A stretch of DNA of 26,516 nucleotides, taken from NCBI GenBank assembly GCA_963696625.1, contig CAVOKZ010000019.1, forward strand, positions 1 to 26,516, in the 5' to 3' direction. The notes under the pieces were generated by a model that was not told the origin of the DNA, ran no database searches, and saw nothing but the letters and a program-made list of their open reading frames with translations. Positions 21,274-26,516 of this stretch are shown here, piece by piece (positions within the stretch are counted from its first letter, which is position 1; the number at the start of each line of letters is the position of its first letter). The stretch comes from JAWVFN01 sp963696625 (GTDB lineage: Bacteria; Actinomycetota; Thermoleophilia; Solirubrobacterales; 70-9). The position numbers and the translations under genes were made by a program.

Positions 21274-22573
21274 AGGCGGCCTTGAGCTTGGGCTCGCCGC
21301 CCATCCAGACGATCTGATCCCGGGCCGGGCCGACGCCGACCAGCGCGATCGGGCAGCCGGCGTACTCGGAGATCGCCTCCAGATACTCGCGCGCCTCGCG
21401 GGGCAGGTCGGCGGCGCTGCGGGCGCCGCCGATGTCGCCGTCGAATCCGGGGAACTCCTCGTACTCGGGCTGGGCCGAGTGGATGATCGACTGGTGGTAC
21501 GGGAACTCGTCGAAGACGGCGCCGTCGGGGTGGCGGTAGCGGACGCAGATCTTCAGGGTCTCGAGGCCGCCGAGGACGTCGAGCTTGGTGACCGCCAGCG
21601 CCTTCATCGTGTTGAGGCGCACGGCGTAGCGCAGGGCGACGCTGTCCATCCACCCGCAGCGGCGCGGGCGGGCGGTCGTCGTGCCGAACTCGCCGCCGCG
21701 CTCGCGGATCAGATCGCCGGTCTCGTCGAAGAGCTCGGTCGGGAAGGGGCCCGAGCCGACTCGGGTTGCGTAGGCCTTGGCGACGCCCCAGACCTCGTCG
21801 ATGTCACCGGGGCCGACGCCGGCCCCGACCGTCGCCGCGCCGGCGACCGGGTTCGAGGAGGTCACGAACGGATAGGTGCCGTGGTCGAGGTCGAGCATCG
21901 TCGCCTGGGCGCCCTCGAACAGCACGCTGCCGCCGCGGTCGAGCACATCCCAGCACATGTGGGCGGTGTCGGCGATGTGGGGCTCGAGCTGGCTGCCGTA
22001 GGTGAGGTACTCCTGGGTCATCGCCTGCAGGTCGAGCTCGGGGTCCTTGGCGAAGGGGCGCAGGAGCTGGGCCTTGGGGTCCATCGCGACCATGATCTTC
22101 TTGCGCAGGATCTTCTCGTCGAGCAGGTCCTGGACGCGGATCCCGAGGCGCGAGGCCTTGTCGGCGTAGCAGGGGCCGATCCCGCGCCGTGTGGTCCCGA
22201 TCGAGAGCTTGCCGAGCTTCGCCTCGCCCGCCGTGTCGAGCTTCACGTGGTAGGGCATGATCAGATGCGCGTTGGCGGAGATCTTCAGCCCGCCGACGTC
22301 GAGGCCCTGGTGCCGCAGCCCGTCCATCTCCTCGATCAGCACCTTGGGGTCGATGACGACGCCGTTGCCGATCGCGCAGATCTTTCCGGGGTAGAGGATC
22401 CCGGAGGGGATCAGGTGCAGCTTGAACACCTCGTCGCCGCGGACGATGGTGTGGCCGGCGTTGTTTCCGCCCTGAAAACGGATCACCATGTCCGCCCGCT
22501 CGGCGAGCAGGTCGGTGATCTTTCCCTTTCCCTCGTCGCCCCACTGGGCGCCGACGATCACGGTTCCGGGCAC
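21272..22573 (-). CDS. purA: Adenylosuccinate synthetase
   Basis: PurA joins IMP and aspartate using GTP, the first committed step to AMP. The 433-residue protein has the full family length and motifs: GAQWGDEGKGKITDLL with catalytic Asp13, NNAGHTIV with His41, GTTRRGIGPCYADKASR, FEGAQATMLDLDHGTYPFVTSS, RPRRCGWMDSVAL, and TKLDVL of the guanine site. It starts with GTG (MPGTVIVGAQ), 5-7 bases after overlapping TACTTT/CATACT boxes. A 28-base palindrome lies 26 bases upstream. The helicase loader gene ends 88 bases before it on the same strand. Confidence 0.97.
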   Translation of the reverse strand: MPGTVIVGAQWGDEGKGKITDLLAERADMVIRFQGGNNAGHTIVRGDEVFKLHLIPSGILYPGKICAIGNGVVIDPKVLIEEMDGLRHQGLDVGGLKISANAHLIMPYHVKLDTAGEAKLGKLSIGTTRRGIGPCYADKASRLGIRVQDLLDEKILRKKIMVAMDPKAQLLRPFAKDPELDLQAMTQEYLTYGSQLEPHIADTAHMCWDVLDRGGSVLFEGAQATMLDLDHGTYPFVTSSNPVAGAATVGAGVGPGDIDEVWGVAKAYATRVGSGPFPTELFDETGDLIRERGGEFGTTTARPRRCGWMDSVALRYAVRLNTMKALAVTKLDVLGGLETLKICVRYRHPDGAVFDEFPYHQSIIHSAQPEYEEFPGFDGDIGGARSAADLPREAREYLEAISEYAGCPIALVGVGPARDQIVWMGGEPKLKAA

Positions 22574-22578
22574 GCGCG

Positions 22579-22586
22579 AAAGTATG
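22579..22586 (-). promoter_or_regulatory. Candidate -10 (CATACT/TACTTT) for purA
   Basis: On the minus strand CATACTTT ends 5 bases before the GTG; CATACT alone is 7 bases away. Either reading fits the leaderless layout. Confidence 0.35.
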
Positions 22587-22599
22587 GAGGTTTCCTTGG

Positions 22600-22627
22600 T
22601 CGGGGACAGGATTCATCCTGTCCCCGA
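22600..22627. repeat. REP-like perfect palindrome between dnaC-like gene and purA
   Basis: Thirteen-base arms, TCGGGGACAGGAT and its exact complement, flank a two-base TC centre. This GGGGACAGGAT...ATCCTGTCCCC type resembles repetitive extragenic palindromes found in many bacterial genomes, which are mobilised by RAYT transposases. It could also terminate the dnaB-loader transcript. Its architecture is shared with 14751-14772. Confidence 0.7.
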
Positions 22628-22661
22628 ACTAGCACCGGGCGGCGTGCGGGCGCCTGTGCCC

Positions 22662-23345
22662 TTATGAGGCTAGGCGCAGGTCCTTGCCGTGCATCGAGGC
22701 GACGTTGTGGCCGCAGATCTCGGTCAGCCGCGAGACGGTGCGCTCGCCGATCTGCTCCTGGAGCTCGCCGGCGTCGAGGTTGGTGGTGACCACGATCGAG
22801 CCGCCGCGCTCGTAGCGCTCGTTGACGAGCGCATAGAGCTGCTCCAGCACCCAGTCGGTGCGCTTCTCGGCGCCGAGGTCGTCGATGTGGAGCAGGTCGA
22901 CGGAGGAGAGCCGCTCGAACAGCTCGAGGTAGGAGTCCTCGCCGAGCCCGGCGTCGTAGGTACGGCGGATGCGGGCGAGCAGCTTCGGCAGCGAGTAGAT
23001 GATCACCGAGTGCCCGGCTTCGATCGCGGTCTTCGAGATCAGCATCGCCAGGGTCGTCTTGCCGGTGCCGACGTCGCCGGTGAACCACATGCCCCTGCCT
23101 TGGCCCAGGTTGGCGTCGATCTCCGAGCAGAAGCTGCGGGTCATGTCCACGGCGGGGGCGAACAACGCCGGCACCGGGGGGCGGTCGAAGGAGACGCCGC
23201 GGTAGCGGCGCGGGATCACCGATGAGACGCCGCTGGTCCGCGCCTTCGCCTGACGCCGCTCGCGGCACTCGCACGGCCTGGCGACGTCCTCGGGGCCGAG
23301 GATCCAGCCCGATCCGTCGCAGACGCCAAATTGACAATCAGCCAC
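22662..23345 (-). CDS. DnaC/DnaI-like helicase loader ATPase
   Basis: The 227-residue AAA+ protein resembles the DnaC/DnaI/IstB ATP-binding group. The N-terminus holds a cysteine cluster (Cys4, Cys9, Cys25, Cys27) like the zinc-binding helicase-contact domain of DnaI. The ATPase part has Walker A GDVGTGKTT (90-98), Walker B LLHIDDLG (Asp155-Asp156), sensor I VVTTNL and a C-terminal RLTEIC. It starts with GTG, sharing one base with the dnaB stop (TAGTG), so dnaB and its loader are coupled. A stand-alone transposase helper (IstB) is less likely, as no transposase is nearby. Confidence 0.85.
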   Translation of the reverse strand: MADCQFGVCDGSGWILGPEDVARPCECRERRQAKARTSGVSSVIPRRYRGVSFDRPPVPALFAPAVDMTRSFCSEIDANLGQGRGMWFTGDVGTGKTTLAMLISKTAIEAGHSVIIYSLPKLLARIRRTYDAGLGEDSYLELFERLSSVDLLHIDDLGAEKRTDWVLEQLYALVNERYERGGSIVVTTNLDAGELQEQIGERTVSRLTEICGHNVASMHGKDLRLAS

Positions 23346-26110
23346 TAGAAATCCTCGGCCAGGCCGAAGCCGCCGCCGTCTTCGTCGGAGCCGGCGCCGT
23401 TAGATCCGTTCGACCCCGAGATCTCCGGCGCTTCGCCCGAGAGCTGCTCGACCGGGGCATCGGTTCGGGCGCGGTCGGCGAACTTCGGGTAGTGCTCGAG
23501 GAAAGCGAGGCGGATGGTGCGCACGGGGCCGTTGCGGTGCTTGGCGATGATCAACTCGGCGCCTCCCGGGTCCTCGGTGTCTTCGCGGTTGTAGTACTCG
23601 TCGCGGTAGAGGAAGCCGACGACGTCGGCATCCTGCTCGATCGAGTTGTGGACGACGATGTTCTCGGCGACGAAGTTGTGGAGGCCTTCGACCGTGAGGT
23701 CATAGACGTCCGCCTCGCCATCGGGCTCGATCGAGACGATCCGGTCCCAGTACACATCGCTGGTCGCGAGATTCTGAAGCTCGTCGCTGCCGATCACTTC
23801 AGCAACTCTCGCAGCCCGCTCCCGGCTGAGATTCGCCCGGTAGAGCGTCGATCCGCAGTACGAGAGCCCGATCCCGGCTTGGAGCTCGCGGGTCGTGATG
23901 CCCGCGGCCACACGGGCCTCCGTCACCTCTGATGTCCAGACCGACTTGGGGATGACATCTCGATTCGGATTGACGCCACGCGTCTCGAGCAGCTCGAGGA
24001 TTCGCTTCTCGGCAGTTGCCTTGTTGTCACCCAGACCGCCGACCTCAGCGAGAAAGCGGCGGATGTCTTCCCCAGAGCTGACGCGGATGTGCCACTGGTC
24101 CCGCCCCTTTCTCCGCTGGCTCACCTGCTTGGACCGAGCGTTGATGCCGAGCCGGAGCAGGAGCGCCTGGACACCCCTGGCGAGTTCCGCACTGCTTGTG
24201 GCGTAGTAGATCGCCGGATGCCGCCCGCGACTCAGGTGAACACATCCGTCGGTCGACCAGAGATGTCTGAGGAACATTGCGATCGAGGGGGCGGGTTGCT
24301 CGAATACCTTCTCCGGAATCCGCTTTTCGTGAGACCGAAGCCCGAAAACACCCAGGCCGTCCATCCATTCGGCGACGGGGTTCCGGATGCCGTGGGTCAG
24401 ATGCTCGGTCGCCGGGATGTAGGTCTGATACCAGTCCCGCTCGCGCTTGATGCGGGGCTTCACTCGTTCGCCGAACACCGCGGTGGCCAGATCCGACACC
24501 AGCTTGGCGAGCCGTCGCTCGTTGCTCGTGTACTGGATCGCGTGTCGCGGCAACGTGCAGCCGTCGCCGATCAGGTGTCCAAGGAGCGCCAATTCGTCGT
24601 CCGACATCGTTGTCTCCGTGGGCCCGGGCAGCTCACGTGGAAGCGCGACGTGGTCGTCGGCCCCGAGCTCGTCGAGCCTGCACCAGCCGTCGACGGTGCG
24701 GAACTTGTGATTCGCGGTCGCCCGGATCGAGCGACCCAGCGCGGTCGTCAGCGTGAAGACGCGCTTGGTGCCCGTCGAGAAGGCTCGCTCCACCCGCCGG
24801 GGTTCGAGCTTCCAGGTATCCGGATTGACGGCCAGCACGCGAAACCCTGATTTGCCGACCAACTCACCGATCGGCACCGACTTGCCCGAATCCGGGAGGT
24901 ACACCCTCGACTCGCCCGTGAGGCAGCCGGACTCGCGAAGGTCGGAGAGGATCGGACGCTTGTCGGGACGCTGCTCCGGGGCGCGCGATAGCTGGGAAAC
25001 CGCGATTACCGGGATCTCGAGCTCGCGGGCGAGGATCTTGAGCCCGCGGCTGAACTGGCCGACCTGCTCGACGCGATTTGCACGCGGGTCCTCGGCCCGC
25101 ATCAGCTGCAGGTAGTCGACAATCACGAGCCCGAGTCCGTCGTTGCCGTTGTTCTTCTCCTGGGCGTGCAGGCGTCGTGCCTTCGCCCGAAGCTCGAGGA
25201 GTCCCAGGTCGGAGGAGTCGTCGATCCACAGCGGCGCCTTGTCGAGCTTGTTACACGCGCGGACGACGCTCGGCCAGTCGTCGCGGGCGACCCGTCCCTT
25301 GCGAAGACGATCGGAGGAGATGCGCGTCTGCGTGGCGATGAAGCGTTGGGCAAGCTCCGCCTCCGACATCTCAAGCGAGAACATCGCTACCGGGCGGTTG
25401 TGCTTGATCGAGGCGTTCTCTGCGATGTTGCACGCGAGGGCGCTCTTACCGATCGATGGCCGTGCGGCGATGATGATCAGGTTTCCGGGGCGGAAGCCGC
25501 CGGTGATGTCGTCGAGGTCGCGAAACCCGGACGGGGTCCCGATTACGTCCGCGTTGCCCTTCGACAGCTCCTCGAGCTTCTCCAGCTCGTCATCGAGGAT
25601 CTCGCCGATTCCGCGGAAGTCGGAGGCGTTCTCCTCGTGGGCGACCTTGAACAGCAGGGCCTCGGCGCGCTCGGCGAGCTGCTTGGGCTCGTCCTCGCGG
25701 TTGGCGACCGATTCCTGGATCGTCCTGCCGGCGGCGATCAGCCGGCGCAGCAGCGAGTTCTGCTGGACGATCTCGGCGTAGTGGCGGGCGTTGCCGGGTG
25801 CGGGGGCCTTGGCCGCGAGGCCCGAGACGTCGTCGCGGCCGCCGACGGCGTCGAGCTCGCCGTGCTGGGAGAGGTTCTCGGAGACGCTGATCGCGTCCAC
25901 CGGGTCGCCGCCGCCTTCGAGCCGCAGGATCGCGGCGAAGATCTTGCGGTGCTGCTCGCGATAGAAGTCGTCGGCCCGCAGCCGCACATCGAGTACGACC
26001 GGGTTGATCGCCGACTCGGAAACCATCATCGCCCCGAGCACCGATTCCTCTGCTTCGAGGTTCTGCGGGGGGAGGTTTGCTTGCGCGGTTGCCAAAGCCT
26101 TCTCTGCCAT
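23345..26110 (-). CDS. dnaB: Replicative DNA helicase DnaB, intein-containing precursor
   Basis: DnaB is the hexameric 5'-3' helicase of the replication fork. The 921-residue precursor consists of an N-extein (1-395), an intein (396-822) and a C-extein (823-921); splicing gives a 494-residue helicase, normal for the family. The N-terminal domain begins with PPQNLEAEESVLGAMM. The RecA-like domain has Walker A ARPSIGKSALA (Lys222) and VDYLQLM (Asp332). The intein sits between RESG and SIEQDAD, the site known as dnaB-b in cyanobacterial and mycobacterial inteins. The C-extein resumes with DADVVGFLYRDEYYN and ends with a Ser/Asn/Gly-rich tail. ATG start at 26110. The helicase loader follows with a one-base overlap. 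Confidence 0.96.
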   Translation of the reverse strand: MAEKALATAQANLPPQNLEAEESVLGAMMVSESAINPVVLDVRLRADDFYREQHRKIFAAILRLEGGGDPVDAISVSENLSQHGELDAVGGRDDVSGLAAKAPAPGNARHYAEIVQQNSLLRRLIAAGRTIQESVANREDEPKQLAERAEALLFKVAHEENASDFRGIGEILDDELEKLEELSKGNADVIGTPSGFRDLDDITGGFRPGNLIIIAARPSIGKSALACNIAENASIKHNRPVAMFSLEMSEAELAQRFIATQTRISSDRLRKGRVARDDWPSVVRACNKLDKAPLWIDDSSDLGLLELRAKARRLHAQEKNNGNDGLGLVIVDYLQLMRAEDPRANRVEQVGQFSRGLKILARELEIPVIAVSQLSRAPEQRPDKRPILSDLRESGCLTGESRVYLPDSGKSVPIGELVGKSGFRVLAVNPDTWKLEPRRVERAFSTGTKRVFTLTTALGRSIRATANHKFRTVDGWCRLDELGADDHVALPRELPGPTETTMSDDELALLGHLIGDGCTLPRHAIQYTSNERRLAKLVSDLATAVFGERVKPRIKRERDWYQTYIPATEHLTHGIRNPVAEWMDGLGVFGLRSHEKRIPEKVFEQPAPSIAMFLRHLWSTDGCVHLSRGRHPAIYYATSSAELARGVQALLLRLGINARSKQVSQRRKGRDQWHIRVSSGEDIRRFLAEVGGLGDNKATAEKRILELLETRGVNPNRDVIPKSVWTSEVTEARVAAGITTRELQAGIGLSYCGSTLYRANLSRERAARVAEVIGSDELQNLATSDVYWDRIVSIEPDGEADVYDLTVEGLHNFVAENIVVHNSIEQDADVVGFLYRDEYYNREDTEDPGGAELIIAKHRNGPVRTIRLAFLEHYPKFADRARTDAPVEQLSGEAPEISGSNGSNGAGSDEDGGGFGLAEDF
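23645..24925 (-). mobile_element. Intein with LAGLIDADG homing endonuclease in DnaB
   Basis: The 427-residue intein starts with Cys396 (block A CLTGESRVYL), has block B with Thr465 and His468 (ATANHKF), and ends in block G VVHN (His821, Asn822), followed by Ser+1. All class 1 splicing residues are present. Two LAGLIDADG motifs, LLGHLIGDG (Asp516) and FLRHLWSTDG (Asp621), keep their catalytic aspartates, so the endonuclease may be active. A segment with ITTRELQAGIGLSYCGSTLY lies before block F (VYDLTVEGLHNF). By hand count, sampled intein stretches are about 55-68% GC against about 70% in the extein, hinting at later arrival. Confidence 0.95.
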
Positions 26111-26139
26111 CAGCTACATAGTTGTCGAGGCTCCGGCGG

Positions 26140-26160
26140 CTAGAAACTAGGCGCTGGTGC
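26140..26160. repeat. Three degenerate heptads near cydB end
   Basis: CTAGAAA, CTAGGCG and CTGGTGC follow one another. They share the CTRG-type start with the heptads of 9747-9773. The stretch covers the cydB-like stop and may be a remnant of the same repeat family. Confidence 0.35.
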
Positions 26161-26516
26161 TGCCCCGCAGGCACGGACGATCGCAGAAAGACGATCACCG
26201 CGATGAGCATGAGCGAGAGCGTCCCTTTGCTCGATCGATGCGTCCCAGACCGTTAGGCTTTCGTCCTCGGTGGGTCGAGGACGGCAGCAGGAAGGGGAAC
26301 ATGCTGAAGCCCGCCATGGTTGCGACGCCCGCGACCGAAAGGCTGCTGGAAACGCGATCCTGCCCGCCGAGAAGGCGAAGGCCAACGCCGCAACGAGCGC
26401 GCCCGTATACGCCAGCGCGGGCGCAGCGATCATCCAGGGGGTGCCGGCCCGCGGTAATTGTCGAGCCAGGCGCCGGCTTCTCGCGTCACCGACTTCGCCA
26501 GCGGATTCGAAGGCCC
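26140..26516 (-). pseudogene. cydB: cydB-like 3' end, broken by at least five frame changes
   Basis: The C-terminal part of a cytochrome bd oxidase subunit II is recognisable, but spread over all three minus frames. It reads SVTREAGAWLDNYRG, then WMIAAPALAYTGALVAAL, then SVAGVATMAGFSMFPFLLPSS, then SLTVWDAS, then SSKGTLSLMLIAVIVFL, then PIV. Breaks lie near 26436-26452, 26345-26352, 26260-26272, 26229-26241 and 26181-26185. Each segment is still well conserved in its own frame, which argues for sequencing indels near a low-coverage contig end over long decay. If real, it is a recent pseudogene. The usual gene before dnaB, rplI, is not seen. The gene runs off the right edge. Confidence 0.75.

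Noticed and set aside
22662..23345. IstB transposition helper and thus an IS21-type element
   Set aside because: No IstA-like transposase or terminal repeats are nearby, the gene overlaps dnaB, and it has the cysteine cluster expected of a DnaI-type loader.

Overview
The window looks like a chromosomal fragment from a high-GC actinomycete, most likely class Thermoleophilia (Solirubrobacterales/Gaiellales type). This is inferred from gene content and codon use, not from a marker-gene search. Supporting points are about 70% GC, very GC-rich third codon positions, a menaquinone-based respiratory chain, an Mtb-type dCTP deaminase, and many start codons that lie just behind a TAnnnT box. Both ends look technically compromised. 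Bases 1-30 resemble a nanopore ligation adapter, and the last ~380 bases hold a cydB-like gene broken by at least five frame changes, so this is probably a whole contig from long-read data.

Layout: 31-865, divergent start of a PLP aminotransferase and a small membrane protein. 866-1032, a gene-free segment that is one long imperfect inverted repeat. 1037-4696, cell-envelope type genes (phosphodiesterase, GtrA, large membrane protein with a PepSY-like N-terminus). 4635-5411, ymdB-type phosphodiesterase on the minus strand. 5521-7640, an ABC exporter whose permease carries one frameshift. 7664-11090, a tetrapyrrole block: hemB, a fused AhbA-AhbB-like siroheme decarboxylase, a heptad-repeat hairpin, hemL. 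11118-15825, a respiratory block: unknown protein, Rieske protein, b6-type cytochrome b, a subunit IV-cytochrome c fusion, menG and a polyprenyl diphosphate synthase. 15842-19884, two Tat-exported ferritin-like proteins, a zinc-ribbon protein, dcd, tatA, tatC and a TPR-like membrane protein. 19946-20018, tRNA-Lys(CTT). 20041-21188, a likely 29-residue small protein, a membrane protein and a SHOCT protein. 21272-26110 (minus), purA, a DnaC/DnaI-like helicase loader and dnaB with a 427-residue intein.

How it fits together: the tetrapyrrole genes supply heme, the Qcr genes use heme and menaquinone, and menG and the prenyl synthase make menaquinone. The Tat genes can export the Rieske protein and the two ferritin-like proteins. 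dnaB and its loader form a replication pair.

The most unusual signals lie outside the ordinary genes: the intergenic inverted repeat at 866-1032, the CCAGCGA heptad array that forms the hemL leader, palindromes at 14751 and 22600, an in-frame palindrome inside the prenyl synthase gene, and the recurring leaderless-type promoter layout. I did not find a convincing new defence or mobile system.
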